A stretch of DNA of 64,000 bases from Marinobacterium sp. LSUCC0821 (GCF_012848475.1 NZ_CP051666.1:457501-521500), one strand, 5' to 3'. Positions 14,500-24,430 are shown, numbered from the stretch's first letter. Made by a program: numbers and translations. The notes: a model not told the origin generated them from the sequence alone.

Positions 14500-15381
14500 A
14501 TGGATCAATTTCGTAGCGTTGGGCTGATCGGGCGTCTTGGTAGTAAGAGTGTTATTGATACGCTCAAGCAGATGATTCGTTTCTTGGAGTCGCGCAATCT
14601 TAATATCGTGATCGATAGTAAGGTGGCCGATCTGATTCCAGGGCATGGCCAACAGGTGAGCTCCCAGAAGATGATGGGAGAGATTGTCGATTTAGTGATT
14701 GTGGTCGGTGGTGATGGATCACTGCTCGGTGCTGCGCGCTCTTTGGCAACTTCGAATGTCCCTGTGCTCGGTGTGAACCGCGGTAACCTTGGCTTCCTGA
14801 CGGATATTTCACCCGATGACTTTGAGAAGCAGGTCGCAGATGTTTTGGAAGGTCGCTACGTTGTTGATAAGCGCTTCCTGCTTGATGTGATTGTGAAGCG
14901 TGGTGGCTCGCCGATTGCTGAAGCTACTGCATTGAACGATACAGTGCTTCACCCTGGTAAAGCGACCCGTATGATCGAGTTTGAACTCTGGATCGAGGGG
15001 CAATATGTCTACACCCAGCGTTCCGATGGATTGATTGTCTCTACGCCTACAGGTTCTACAGCCTATGCACTCTCAGCAGGTGGCCCTTTGATGCATCCGA
15101 AGCTGGATGCGTTGGTACTGGTGCCGATGTTCCCGCACACACTCTCTAGCCGCCCGATTGTGGTTGAGGGTAACTCCGAATTGAAACTGGTGATCTCGGA
15201 GAACAACGAGACCTACCCATCGATCTCCTGCGACGGCCAGACCAGTATTACTCTGGCGCCAGGCGACACGATTACGATTCATAAAAAGCCGCAAAAACTC
15301 CGCCTTTTGCATCCACTCGACTACGATTTCTATGGCACCTGTCGAACTAAGCTCGGCTGGAGCTCGAAACCAGGGGAGTAG
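14500..15381 (+). CDS. nadK: NAD kinase
   Basis: NadK phosphorylates NAD to NADP using ATP or polyphosphate. The 293-residue protein contains the GGDGSLLGAAR motif (about residues 68-78), NRGNLGFLTD (about 94-103) and the STPTGSTAYALSAGGP nucleotide site (about 178-193). ATG 14500 is chosen, giving the usual length; an in-frame GTG five codons upstream is less likely. The next gene's ribosome binding site overlaps the nadK stop, so nadK heads a tightly packed operon running to at least glpG. Confidence 0.96.
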   Translation: MDQFRSVGLIGRLGSKSVIDTLKQMIRFLESRNLNIVIDSKVADLIPGHGQQVSSQKMMGEIVDLVIVVGGDGSLLGAARSLATSNVPVLGVNRGNLGFLTDISPDDFEKQVADVLEGRYVVDKRFLLDVIVKRGGSPIAEATALNDTVLHPGKATRMIEFELWIEGQYVYTQRSDGLIVSTPTGSTAYALSAGGPLMHPKLDALVLVPMFPHTLSSRPIVVEGNSELKLVISENNETYPSISCDGQTSITLAPGDTITIHKKPQKLRLLHPLDYDFYGTCRTKLGWSSKPGE

Positions 15382-15384
15382 AGT

Positions 15385-16356
15385 TTGGCTTTTAAGGGTT
15401 ATGACCTTATCGGCGATATTCATGGTTGTTCTGAAACGCTTCGAATACTGCTAGATAGGTTAGGTTATCGATTAGAGCGGGGCGTATATCGTCACCCGCA
15501 GCGCCGTGTCATCTTCTTGGGTGATATAGTCGACCGTGGGCCTCATATCCGTGAGACCTATGAGATTGTGCGCGCGATGGTTGAGGCGGGTGAAGCTGAA
15601 ATCGTTATCGGTAACCATGAGTATAACTACCTCTGTTACCGCACAGAGAATCCAGATAAGCCTGGTACTTTTCTTCGTGAACATACACCTCGTCACCAGC
15701 GCATAGTGCAGGAGACGCTAGATCAGTTCGCCAACTATCAAAACGATGAGCGCGACATGCTGAGCTGGATTATGGATATGCCGCTGTTCATTGAGAAAGA
15801 TGATCTGCGCGTTGTGCATGCTTGCTGGCACAGTACTCTGATTAAGCGTCTGCAGACGCAGGTGCCGAGTTGCCCGCGTATTACCAAAGAGTTTCTCTAC
15901 AAATCCGCTGTGCCGAATAGCTTTGAGTTTTTGGTGATGGATCGCCTAACCCGCGGTACCCATCTACGCTTGCCTAATAACGAGGTGATGGTGAGTAAAG
16001 ATGGCTTCAGACGCCACTTCTTCCGGACCAAGTTCTGGTCGCGTGAACCGCAGTTTATGGGGGATGTGGTATTCCAGCCCGATCCGCTACCAGAGCATAT
16101 TGCCCGTACCGAACTTACTCCGGCTGACCATATCGATCTGCAGCACTACGGCCCTGAAGAGCGGGCGCTCTTTATTGGCCACTACTGGTGTGAGGGTGAG
16201 CCTAAACCGGTTGCCGATAATATCGCCTGTCTAGACTACAGCGCCGTGAAATATGGCAAGTTAGTGGCCTATCGTTTTGATGGTGAGCGTGAACTCGATA
16301 GCAGCAAGTTTGTCTGGGTCGACGTCAACGCTGAATTCCCAAGGATGCCTCTGTGA
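15385..16356 (+). CDS. Metallophosphoesterase (calcineurin-like)
   Basis: The 323-residue protein has the di-metal phosphoesterase motifs GDIHG (about residues 11-15), GDIVDRG (about 46-52) and GNHE (about 76-79), as in serine/threonine phosphatases and diadenosine tetraphosphatases. The substrate is unknown. The start codon is TTG at 15385; a GGGGAG site six nucleotides upstream, overlapping the nadK stop, fixes it. The stop overlaps the glpG start by 4 bp. I recall the same neighbours (nadK, glpG) in Pseudomonas. Confidence 0.9.
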   Translation: MAFKGYDLIGDIHGCSETLRILLDRLGYRLERGVYRHPQRRVIFLGDIVDRGPHIRETYEIVRAMVEAGEAEIVIGNHEYNYLCYRTENPDKPGTFLREHTPRHQRIVQETLDQFANYQNDERDMLSWIMDMPLFIEKDDLRVVHACWHSTLIKRLQTQVPSCPRITKEFLYKSAVPNSFEFLVMDRLTRGTHLRLPNNEVMVSKDGFRRHFFRTKFWSREPQFMGDVVFQPDPLPEHIARTELTPADHIDLQHYGPEERALFIGHYWCEGEPKPVADNIACLDYSAVKYGKLVAYRFDGERELDSSKFVWVDVNAEFPRMPL

Positions 16357-17204
16357 CACCGGTTCTTCAGGTTGGGCTTGAGGTTGATTTAACCGAGTTC
16401 ACCCAGTTCTTGTGGGCGCATAAGGTGCCGCACCGTGTGACTGAAGAGGGGCAGTCGCAAACCCTTTGGATAGCGCCTCATATCAATGCTGAACGTATTC
16501 GTGAACTCTTTGGTTACTGGCAGGGTGGCGGTGAACTGAACAAGGTTGATGTGGTTGTTCATAACCCTAAATTTGCCAATTCACTCTCTATCACTGAGCT
16601 GAAGCGACTTCCTGTAACTGCGCTGGTCATTGGCCTAACTGCGCTTATCACGCTGTTGATCGAATTTGGTGCCAACTCCTCTTGGATGATTCACTTCACC
16701 TTCACCGACTTTGTCATATCCGGTGATAAGGTGAGCTACCAAACGCTGAAAACCATGCTCGCATCAGGTGAGTTATGGCGTATCTGGTCACCCATGTTTA
16801 TGCACTTCAGTATGGTGCATGTCCTCTTTAACCTGCTTTGGATCTGGATGATTGGCGGGGCGATAGAGCGCAAACAGGGCCACAGCCATTTCCTTCTTTT
16901 GGTGCTCTTCTCTGGCGCAATAGCGAACCTTGCGCAGTTTTGGATTTCTGGTCCGCTGTTTGGTGGGCTATCGGGTGTGGTATTTGCAGTGTTGGGTTAC
17001 ACCTGGCTGTGGGACCGTATCGCAAAACAGCCGGTGTTTAGATTGCCGCAGGCGCTATTTGGTTTCATGATCTTCTGGTTGGCGCTGGGTTACAGCGGTG
17101 CGCTGGAGTTTATCGGTCTTGGTGCTATTGCTAACACTGCCCATTTGGCTGGCTTGGTCTCTGGTTTAGCCTTTGCACTTATCTCTAAAATCTGGCGCGT
17201 TTGA
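16353..17204 (+). CDS. glpG: Rhomboid intramembrane serine protease GlpG
   Basis: GlpG cleaves membrane protein segments inside the inner membrane. The 283-residue protein has a cytosolic N-terminal domain (1-85) and about six transmembrane helices. Catalytic Ser207 is in GGLSG and His264 in NTAHLAG; H156 and N160 in HVLFN form the oxyanion site. E. coli GlpG has GASG where this has GLSG. The start is GTG, overlapping the previous stop (GTGA). Confidence 0.95.
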   Translation: MTPVLQVGLEVDLTEFTQFLWAHKVPHRVTEEGQSQTLWIAPHINAERIRELFGYWQGGGELNKVDVVVHNPKFANSLSITELKRLPVTALVIGLTALITLLIEFGANSSWMIHFTFTDFVISGDKVSYQTLKTMLASGELWRIWSPMFMHFSMVHVLFNLLWIWMIGGAIERKQGHSHFLLLVLFSGAIANLAQFWISGPLFGGLSGVVFAVLGYTWLWDRIAKQPVFRLPQALFGFMIFWLALGYSGALEFIGLGAIANTAHLAGLVSGLAFALISKIWRV

Positions 17205-17273
17205 TCGTCCGTAAACCTTATTAATTGTGTTATCCTGTTTGCCTCTTTTAGGACTCTTTTAAGGTGTTCAACC

Positions 17274-17543
17274 GTGAACTATGACCAGATGATTGAGGCG
17301 ATGACGCCTGAGATCTATGAATCACTTAAACGTGCTGTTGAGCTGGGTAAATGGCCCAACGGTGAGCGACTAAAACCGGAACAGCGTGAGACCAGTCTGC
17401 GTGCTGTTATCGCCTATGAGATGGCGCGTGAAGTGCCGGAAAACCAGCGTGTTGGTTTTATCGATCGTACCCGTCCAGATGGCAAACAACATGGTCAGGA
17501 TCCACTACAACCCGACGTGTTAAGAATCCTTACTAATGACTGA
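17274..17543 (+). CDS. yeaC: DUF1315 family protein YeaC
   Basis: An 89-residue soluble protein of the DUF1315/YeaC family, function unknown. The conserved opening, M-N-x-D-x-x-I-x-x-MTPE-x-Y, followed by AVELGKWPNG (about 21-30), supports the GTG start at 17274, which also has AAGGTG 7 nt upstream. It overlaps the DUF2797 gene by 8 bp, indicating translational coupling. Confidence 0.9.
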   Translation: MNYDQMIEAMTPEIYESLKRAVELGKWPNGERLKPEQRETSLRAVIAYEMAREVPENQRVGFIDRTRPDGKQHGQDPLQPDVLRILTND

Positions 17544-18372
17544 TCAACCGCTAGTATCTGGTGTGCTGCGCAAGATGCGCGTGCACCTAGAGTCACCTGT
17601 TCGTTATGAGTTGGCACTGGATGATAGCGGCTCGGGCCCAATCCTAAATGACTTTCTAGGTCAGCATGTAAAACTTGAGTACACCGGTGTTATTAACTGT
17701 TTAGAGTGTGGACGCAAGTCGAACAAGAGCTTTAACCAGGGATTCTGTTACCCCTGTTTCACCAAGTTACCGGGCTGTGATACCTGTATTGTTAAGCCAG
17801 AGACCTGCCACTTTGCAGAGGGTACCTGCCGTGACGAGAGCTGGGGCCTAAAGAACTGTTTTGCACCGCATGTGGTTTATCTTGCCAACTCATCCGGAGT
17901 GAAGGTGGGTATTACCCGTCGCACTCAGGTACCTACGCGTTGGATTGACCAGGGTGCTATACAGGCGCTGCCAATATTTGAGGTGGATAACCGTCTTCAA
18001 TCTGGCTTGGTTGAAACACTTTTGGCGACCGAGGTGGCCGATAAAACCAACTGGCGCACAATGTTGAAAGGTGCAGTTGATCCAATTGACCTCTACCAAG
18101 CACGTGATGAGCTATTGGCTAAGTGCCAGGCGCAACTGACGGCGCTAAGTGATGCGCAATCGGGTGATGCTATTCGTCTCTTGGATGAGAAGATCGTCGA
18201 TATCAACTACCCCGTGCTTAACTACCCAACCAAAGTTGCGAGCCTAAACTTTGATAAAACCCCAGTTGTTGAGGGTGTTTTACAAGGGATAAAAGGGCAA
18301 TACTTAATTCTCGATACTGGCGTTATCAATCTTCGTAAGTTTGGCGCCTACAACATCAATTTTTACGCGTAA
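17536..18372 (+). CDS. DUF2797 family cysteine-rich protein
   Basis: The 278-residue protein of the DUF2797 family has unknown function. Residues about 55-105 contain a cluster of Cys residues (CLECG, CYPC, GCDTC, CHFAEGTC) that probably bind zinc. They are followed by VVYLANSSGVKVGITRRTQ, which looks like the core of a GIY-YIG-type fold: Tyr, then a KVGIT strand and an arginine. A nucleic acid role is possible but not shown. It overlaps yeaC and precedes pepN by 14 bp. Confidence 0.85.
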   Translation: MTDQPLVSGVLRKMRVHLESPVRYELALDDSGSGPILNDFLGQHVKLEYTGVINCLECGRKSNKSFNQGFCYPCFTKLPGCDTCIVKPETCHFAEGTCRDESWGLKNCFAPHVVYLANSSGVKVGITRRTQVPTRWIDQGAIQALPIFEVDNRLQSGLVETLLATEVADKTNWRTMLKGAVDPIDLYQARDELLAKCQAQLTALSDAQSGDAIRLLDEKIVDINYPVLNYPTKVASLNFDKTPVVEGVLQGIKGQYLILDTGVINLRKFGAYNINFYA

Positions 18373-18386
18373 CTGGAGCCCCATTC

Positions 18387-20990
18387 GTGAGCGATCAGCA
18401 GCCTAATACCATCTACCTGAAAGATTACCGTGTACCTGATTTTCTTATCGACTCTGTCGCGTTGCGATTTGAACTCGATGAAGAGGAGACCCTCGTCAAG
18501 GCGACACTCTCAATGCGTCGCAATCCAGAGTCGAATCTGCGTAACGCGCCACTGGTACTGCATGGTGATAAAAGCTTAGAGCTAAAGCGTATCTGCATGA
18601 ATGGACAGGCAGTGCCAGAGAGCGAGTATCGAGTAACGGATGACTCCCTCACCATTGATGTTGTGCCAGATAGTTTTGAATTAGGCACCTTGGTGCGTAT
18701 TCAGCCGCAGTTGAATACCGCATTAGAAGGGCTCTATAAATCGGGTGGGGCATTTTGTACCCAGTGTGAAGCGGAAGGGTTCCGTCGTATTACCTACTAC
18801 CTTGACCGTCCAGATGTGATGTCGCTATTCACCACGACCATTGTGGCTGACCCTGCTCGTTATCCTGTGCTGCTCTCTAACGGCAACCTGATTGACGTGG
18901 GTGTGACTGAAGATGGCCGTAAGGTTGTGACCTGGGAAGATCCTTTCAAGAAGCCTGCCTATCTTTTTGCGCTAGTGGCGGGTGATTTGAGCAGCATTAC
19001 CGATACCTTTACGACCGCCTCTGGCCGTGATGTGAAGCTTGAGATCTATGCTGATGCAAAAGATCACGACAAACTGAGCTACGCGATGGATTCGCTTAAG
19101 CGCTCGATGCGTTGGGATGAAGAGGTCTATGGCCGTGAGTACGATCTTGATATCTACATGATCGTTGCGGTCGACTTCTTCAACATGGGCGCTATGGAGA
19201 ACAAGGGGCTTAATATCTTCAATACCAGCTGTGTATTAGCGAGCCAGAAGACCTCTACCGACCTAGCGTTCCAGCGAGTTGAAGCGGTCGTTGCGCATGA
19301 ATACTTCCACAACTGGTCGGGTAACCGTGTCACCTGTCGTGATTGGTTCCAGCTTAGCCTCAAAGAGGGTTTCACAGTTTTCCGTGATGCCGAGTTCTCG
19401 GCTGATATGAACTCGCGTACGGTGAAACGTATTGAGGATGTTGCACTCTTGCGTACTGCACAATTTGCAGAAGATGCAGGCCCTATGTCCCATGCTGTGC
19501 GCCCGGAGTCGTTTATCGAGATCTCTAACTTCTACACCCTCACTGTCTATGAGAAGGGTGCAGAGGTTGTGCGTATGATCCATACCCTGTTGGGTGCCGA
19601 GTTGTTCCGTAAAGGGACCGATCTCTACTTTGATCGCCATGACGGCCAAGCTGTGACTACAGATGATTTCTTAGCAGCCATGGAGGCAGCATCCGGCCGT
19701 GACCTAAGCCAATTCAAACGTTGGTACTCGCAGGCGGGTACACCCGTTGTGCATGTGAATGATAGCTGGGATGAGAGTCAGGGAGTTTATACAATTCACT
19801 TCAAACAGAGTTGTCCTGCTACTCCAGGGCAGACCGAGAAGCTACCCTTCCATATGCCAATAGTTTACGGATTGCTTGATGAAACTGGCGAGGAGCTGCG
19901 CAATGGACTGTTTGAGTTAACTGAATCTGAGCAGAGTCTCACGTTTGAAGGTTTAACCTCACGTCCTGTGCCATCCCTTCTTCGTGGTTTCTCAGCGCCT
20001 GTGAAACTTCGCTTTGATTATAGTGATGCTCAGTTGCTGCTAATGATGGAGCACGATACAGACGGCTTTAACCGCTGGGAAGCAGGACAGCGCTATCTGA
20101 TGAATAAACTGCAAGCGGGTATTGCAGGTGAGCAAGTTGCGCCAAGTGATGCATTGATCTCGGCTTGGCAGTCACTGATGAGCGATACCAGCCTAGATGA
20201 GGCGATGCTTGCTAAGTTGCTTACTCTGCCTACAGAAGCCTACCTCAGTGAAGAGGCGAGTGTGATCGATGTCGATGCGATTCATAACACTCGTCGTGGT
20301 TTTGTCCAGGCGCTAGGCCGTGCTTTAGCACCCTCTTGGCAGGCGGTTTATATGCGCTGTCAGGCAACTGAAGCCTATGCACCTTCCGCCGAACAGGTGG
20401 CGCGCCGCTCATTGAAGAACTTGGCGCTTAGTTACCTTGTCGCTGCTGAGGTTGATGGCGCTGTTGAACTGGCACAGCATCAGTTTAACAATGCCGATAA
20501 TATGACCGATCAGCAGGCTGCACTGACTATTCTTGTGCACTCATCCGATAAGGGTGCGGCAGCAGATGCGCTCGCATCCTTCCGATCGCAGTGGCAGGAT
20601 GAGGCGCTGGTTATCAATAACTGGTTGGCGATTCAGGCAGGTGACCCAACTGAGGGTGCGCTTGACCGTGTTAAAGCACTTGAGAGCGATCCTCTGTTTG
20701 ATGCTAAAAACCCGAACAAACTGCGCAGTCTCGTGGGCGCTTTCGCTGGCGCTAACCCGATTCAGTTCCACGCGATGGATGGCAGTGGTTATCGCTACCT
20801 TGCTGATTGGATCATTACCCTCAACACGCAAAACCCGCAAATTGCGGCACGTATGTTGGCGCCATTAACACGCTGGAAACGCTACCCAGAGTCGCGACAG
20901 GTGATGATGCGCGCTGAACTTGAGCGTATTATGGCAGTTGAAACGCTATCACCGGATGTTTATGAAGTGGTAAGTAAGAGTTTGGTGTAA
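18387..20990 (+). CDS. pepN: Aminopeptidase N
   Basis: PepN is the main cytosolic M1 zinc aminopeptidase, releasing N-terminal residues from peptides. The 867-residue length matches gammaproteobacterial PepN. The GAMEN substrate motif lies at about residues 268-272 and the zinc site HEYFH at 304-308, with the third ligand Glu in SLKEG about 19 residues later. The start is GTG with a GGAG site upstream. It follows DUF2797 closely and may be co-transcribed with the two small downstream genes. Confidence 0.97.
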   Translation: MSDQQPNTIYLKDYRVPDFLIDSVALRFELDEEETLVKATLSMRRNPESNLRNAPLVLHGDKSLELKRICMNGQAVPESEYRVTDDSLTIDVVPDSFELGTLVRIQPQLNTALEGLYKSGGAFCTQCEAEGFRRITYYLDRPDVMSLFTTTIVADPARYPVLLSNGNLIDVGVTEDGRKVVTWEDPFKKPAYLFALVAGDLSSITDTFTTASGRDVKLEIYADAKDHDKLSYAMDSLKRSMRWDEEVYGREYDLDIYMIVAVDFFNMGAMENKGLNIFNTSCVLASQKTSTDLAFQRVEAVVAHEYFHNWSGNRVTCRDWFQLSLKEGFTVFRDAEFSADMNSRTVKRIEDVALLRTAQFAEDAGPMSHAVRPESFIEISNFYTLTVYEKGAEVVRMIHTLLGAELFRKGTDLYFDRHDGQAVTTDDFLAAMEAASGRDLSQFKRWYSQAGTPVVHVNDSWDESQGVYTIHFKQSCPATPGQTEKLPFHMPIVYGLLDETGEELRNGLFELTESEQSLTFEGLTSRPVPSLLRGFSAPVKLRFDYSDAQLLLMMEHDTDGFNRWEAGQRYLMNKLQAGIAGEQVAPSDALISAWQSLMSDTSLDEAMLAKLLTLPTEAYLSEEASVIDVDAIHNTRRGFVQALGRALAPSWQAVYMRCQATEAYAPSAEQVARRSLKNLALSYLVAAEVDGAVELAQHQFNNADNMTDQQAALTILVHSSDKGAAADALASFRSQWQDEALVINNWLAIQAGDPTEGALDRVKALESDPLFDAKNPNKLRSLVGAFAGANPIQFHAMDGSGYRYLADWIITLNTQNPQIAARMLAPLTRWKRYPESRQVMMRAELERIMAVETLSPDVYEVVSKSLV

Positions 20991-21011
20991 GGGAAGTTTA
21001 AGGAGAGTTAT

Positions 21012-21398
21012 ATGGCTGTATCTATCGATCCATCACTGCAGTTTGACCTGCAACAGAACTATCGCCGTTACCTGAAGTATCTTGATCAATATGGTGTTGA
21101 GAATGACCAACTGAAGCTGGCTCGCGGCTCTAAGGTCTGGATGGTTGCGTTAGTTCTGCTGGTATTCGCGTTAGCGTCTGACTTCTTCTTAGGTGCAAGT
21201 GCGGCACTCTTTGGTATCTTCTTCTACCGTGTTGCGATGGCATGGCTTGAGGTGAGCAAAGCCGAAGAGGGGCGTGAGCAGGCGGAACGTTGGTTCCAAA
21301 ATAAAGGGTTTAAACTTGAAGGTCGCGTACTGTTTGAGAGTAGTGACGAGATGTTGGAAAACCCAATTGATCCTTTTGATGAGCGCATCTACCGCTAA
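21012..21398 (+). CDS. Hypothetical membrane protein, 128 aa
   Basis: Not recognised. The protein has a soluble N-terminal 40 residues, two adjacent hydrophobic segments (about 43-60 and 62-78) forming a membrane hairpin, and a charged C-terminal half. An AAGGAG ribosome binding site precedes the ATG. It lies 21 bp after pepN and 17 bp before the next small gene, so it is probably part of the pepN transcript. Confidence 0.75.
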   Translation: MAVSIDPSLQFDLQQNYRRYLKYLDQYGVENDQLKLARGSKVWMVALVLLVFALASDFFLGASAALFGIFFYRVAMAWLEVSKAEEGREQAERWFQNKGFKLEGRVLFESSDEMLENPIDPFDERIYR

Positions 21399-21415
21399 GA
21401 GACACAAGAGACTGC

Positions 21416-21787
21416 ATGGATAAGCTAACCGCGATTAAAGAGGCAAAATTAATAAAAGATTTTGCCGATGGACGTATCTTCTACTTTTGGGAGTTCCAAA
21501 ATGGAGAGGCGGCGAGTGACTCGTTAACGAGTTACGAGGATGCTGTTGAGTGGTGGCGCCATGCAGTTTTTGATGCCTATGAAGGGCCAGAGCGCCGTAC
21601 AAGTTACGTCGATCGTCGCGCCAATGATGTTGCCCGTATCCAACAGGCACCGCGTGGTCAAATGCCGCCTATGCAATCACACGGTGGTCGAAGAGCCACT
21701 GATAAACTGCCTGAGATTGCAGAAGATCGCTCTATCGAGAAGATAAAGGCCTTTAAGATGGCCTTTATCAAGTCAAAAGCGGAATAG
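21416..21787 (+). CDS. Hypothetical protein with Arg-Arg motifs, 123 aa
   Basis: Not recognised. A soluble, highly charged protein. The first 60 residues include an aromatic-rich FYFWEFQNG segment. The second half has repeated Arg-Arg motifs (GPERRTSYVDRR and GGRRATD) of a kind often seen in short linkers of membrane-associated or regulatory proteins. An AAGAGA site precedes the ATG. It ends 3 bp before the convergent GMC oxidoreductase gene. Confidence 0.7.
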   Translation: MDKLTAIKEAKLIKDFADGRIFYFWEFQNGEAASDSLTSYEDAVEWWRHAVFDAYEGPERRTSYVDRRANDVARIQQAPRGQMPPMQSHGGRRATDKLPEIAEDRSIEKIKAFKMAFIKSKAE

Positions 21788-21790
21788 CTT

Positions 21791-23404
21791 TTAGGCGTTA
21801 TCCGCAAGAATCATATCTGACGCTTTCTCAGCGATCATCGTGATCGGAGCGTGAGTGTTACCTGACGTAAGGGTCGGCATGATCGATCCATCCACCACAC
21901 GAATCCCCTCTAAACCATGTACACGCAAACGTGTATCGACAACGGCCATAGGGTCGTTACCCATTTTAGCAGTTCCGACTGGGTGGAAGATGGTGGTACC
22001 TACATCACCCGCCGCTTTGGCTAGTTCTGCATCTGACTGTAGTTGCGCACCCGGCTTAAGTTCAACAGGGTTGAATTCCTGCAAACGTTGCGTCGCCATC
22101 AAGCGGCGGGCATGACGTAGGCTGTCCGCAGCTACTTTACGGTCCCCATCTGTTGATAGGTAGTTAGGTTTAATCGCTGGCGGTACCTTTGGATCGGTCG
22201 ATTGAATGTGACAGGTGCCTCGGCTCTCTGGACGCAGGTTACACACTGATACAGTAATAGCAGGGAACTCATGTAGATCTTCACCGAACTTCTCAAGTGA
22301 GAGCGGCTGCACATGGTATTCGATGTTGGCTGTTTCGTGCTGTTTTGCCGATTTGGTGAAGATACCCAGCTGACTAGGTGCCATCGACATGGGGCCAGAG
22401 CGTTTCAAGAAGTATTCAGCCGCGATTTGCGCTTTGCCAAGAAGGGTTGATTGCCACTCATTCAGGGTTTTGGTGTTCTGAACGGTAAAGATAGTACGAA
22501 GCTGTAGGTGGTCTTGTAGGTTTTCACCAACGCCAGGAAGCTCGTGCACCATATCGATATTGTGCTCAGCTAACACATGCGCAGGGCCTATGCCTGAGAG
22601 CTGTAGGATCTGTGGTGAGTTCACGGCACCTGCGCTTAGGAGTAACTCTTTATTAGTCGCAACAGTCGCTGCATGGCCGTTGATCTCAAGATCAGCACCA
22701 ATCACTCGCTTACCATCAAGACAAAGCTTGGTCACCCGAGCATGCGTCATAATCGTTAGGTTAGGGCGTGCTTTTACTGGGTTGATAAAGGCTTTGCGTG
22801 AGTTCCAACGCACACCATCCTTCTGGTTAACAGGGAAGTAGCCGGAACCCTCGTTATCACCCCGGTTAAAGTCGTTGGTACGATCAATACCCATCTCTTC
22901 AGCAGCATCACGCACCGCTTCTAGAATTGGCCAGCTTAGACGCTGTTTCTGAACATAGAGCTCGCCCTGATCGCTGTGGAAATCATCTGCAGGTTCGTAG
23001 TGGCGCTCCGACTTTTTGAAGTAGGGGAGAACATCTTTCCAGCTCCAACCATCGTTACCTAGCGATGCCCACTCATCATAGTCGCGCTCTTGGCCACGCA
23101 TGTAGATCATGCCGTTGATTGATGAACAACCGCCCAATACTTTACCGCGTGGGTAGATTAGGGAACGACCGTTAAGGCCAGCGTCTGGTTCAGTTGAGAA
23201 GCACCAGTCAGTTTTAGGGTTGCCGATACAGTAGAGATAGCCAACAGGGACATGTACCCAGAACTGGTTGTCACTGCCACCCGCTTCGAGGAGTAGCACT
23301 TTGGTGTTTGGATTTTCGCTGAGGCGATTGGCAAGCACGCAGCCTGCAGAACCTGCACCAACGATAACGTAATCGTAACTTCCTAAATCCTTAACCTGTG
23401 CCAT
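21791..23404 (-). CDS. GMC family FAD oxidoreductase (choline dehydrogenase-like)
   Basis: The 537-residue protein has the FAD-binding YVIVGAGSAGCVLANRLSE (about 11-29), the GMC signatures GGCSSINGMIYMRG (about 90-103) and GAVNSPQILQLSGIG (about 255-269), and the C-terminal HPVGTAKMG and GNTHAPI active-site region. It would oxidise an alcohol, perhaps of the choline, aliphatic or polyethylene glycol class; the substrate cannot be fixed. No betaine genes are nearby, so I do not call it BetA. A divergent LysR gene 96 bp away is its likely regulator. Confidence 0.92.
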   Translation of the reverse strand: MAQVKDLGSYDYVIVGAGSAGCVLANRLSENPNTKVLLLEAGGSDNQFWVHVPVGYLYCIGNPKTDWCFSTEPDAGLNGRSLIYPRGKVLGGCSSINGMIYMRGQERDYDEWASLGNDGWSWKDVLPYFKKSERHYEPADDFHSDQGELYVQKQRLSWPILEAVRDAAEEMGIDRTNDFNRGDNEGSGYFPVNQKDGVRWNSRKAFINPVKARPNLTIMTHARVTKLCLDGKRVIGADLEINGHAATVATNKELLLSAGAVNSPQILQLSGIGPAHVLAEHNIDMVHELPGVGENLQDHLQLRTIFTVQNTKTLNEWQSTLLGKAQIAAEYFLKRSGPMSMAPSQLGIFTKSAKQHETANIEYHVQPLSLEKFGEDLHEFPAITVSVCNLRPESRGTCHIQSTDPKVPPAIKPNYLSTDGDRKVAADSLRHARRLMATQRLQEFNPVELKPGAQLQSDAELAKAAGDVGTTIFHPVGTAKMGNDPMAVVDTRLRVHGLEGIRVVDGSIMPTLTSGNTHAPITMIAEKASDMILADNA

Positions 23405-23500
23405 AGAGAACCCCGAATTATTGTTAATAAACCCTATCTTATGATTATTTGTGTGTAATTAAATGCTTAAAAAGACTTATTGCTGTGCTAAATTGCACAT

Positions 23501-24430
23501 ATGAAATCTGAAGATCTGAACTGGAATGACCTACGCTACTTTCTTGAAGTTGCACGAACTGGTCGCTATTTAACTGCTGCCAAGCGGTTAGGGGTAACGC
23601 ACACAACTGTCTCGCGTCGTATTGCTGCACTGGAAGAGGCGTTACAGGCACGTCTTTTTGATAGTGATGAGCGCGGACTGCATCTCACTGCGTTGGGTGA
23701 GAGTATCTTGCCGTTAGCGCAGCAGTTTGAGGATGTAGCGACTCTTACGCAAGAGGTGGCTACGGGTAGCGATCGAGCACTGGTAGGTAATCTTCGAATA
23801 GGTGCGCCTGATGGTATCGGTAACCTATTTATCGCAAATCAGTTAACGGACTACATGCACCGCAATCCAGATCTGAATATCCGCCTGGTTCCAGTCCCAC
23901 AGAGTCTGAATCTGATTAAGCGCGAAGTGGATATCGCGATTAGTTTGGAGCCCTCGACGCGTAAAGATATCGATTGTCGTAAACTGACTGACTACAAGCT
24001 CTTTCTCTACGGTTCACGTGCATACATAGATAAGCATCAGGTTGATATTCAAGATATTGAGGCGGTTAAGAGGCATCCATTTGCTGGCTATATCCCAGAT
24101 ATTCTCTACACCGACCAGCTCAACTTTAACCACCTGATTGCACCAGGTCTTAGGGAGAGCTTTCAAGGCGCAACCGTTATGTCGCAATTTGAGTTCATTG
24201 CCAACGGCGGGGGGTTTGGTGTTTTACCGCACTTTATGGTGCAGGATGACCCGCGGTTTGTGGCGATATTACCTGAACAGATTCTGTTCGAACGCAGCTA
24301 CTGGCTATTAACCCCAATCGAGCTGCGCCGTCGTGCCAATGTTAGATCAATAGAGCATGAGTTAGAGCGGCTTGTCTCGGCTCAGCAGCGCCGCTTCTAT
24401 CCGCGATTTCCTCTAGATCCTTCAGCGTGA
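23501..24430 (+). CDS. LysR family transcriptional regulator
   Basis: The 309-residue protein has an N-terminal helix-turn-helix (about residues 8-66: WNDLRYFLEVARTGRY and VTHTTVSRRIAALEEAL) and a periplasmic-binding-like effector domain from about 95 to 295. Its position, divergent from the GMC oxidoreductase gene, suggests it controls that gene in response to the alcohol substrate or product. No clear ribosome binding site is visible before the ATG. Its stop codon lies inside a 19-bp tandem repeat shared with the end of ribE. Confidence 0.93.
   Translation: MKSEDLNWNDLRYFLEVARTGRYLTAAKRLGVTHTTVSRRIAALEEALQARLFDSDERGLHLTALGESILPLAQQFEDVATLTQEVATGSDRALVGNLRIGAPDGIGNLFIANQLTDYMHRNPDLNIRLVPVPQSLNLIKREVDIAISLEPSTRKDIDCRKLTDYKLFLYGSRAYIDKHQVDIQDIEAVKRHPFAGYIPDILYTDQLNFNHLIAPGLRESFQGATVMSQFEFIANGGGFGVLPHFMVQDDPRFVAILPEQILFERSYWLLTPIELRRRANVRSIEHELERLVSAQQRRFYPRFPLDPSA

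Noticed and set aside
19154-19649. Minus-strand ORFs inside pepN
   Set aside because: They lie over the most conserved part of pepN (zinc site) and reflect its codon pattern.
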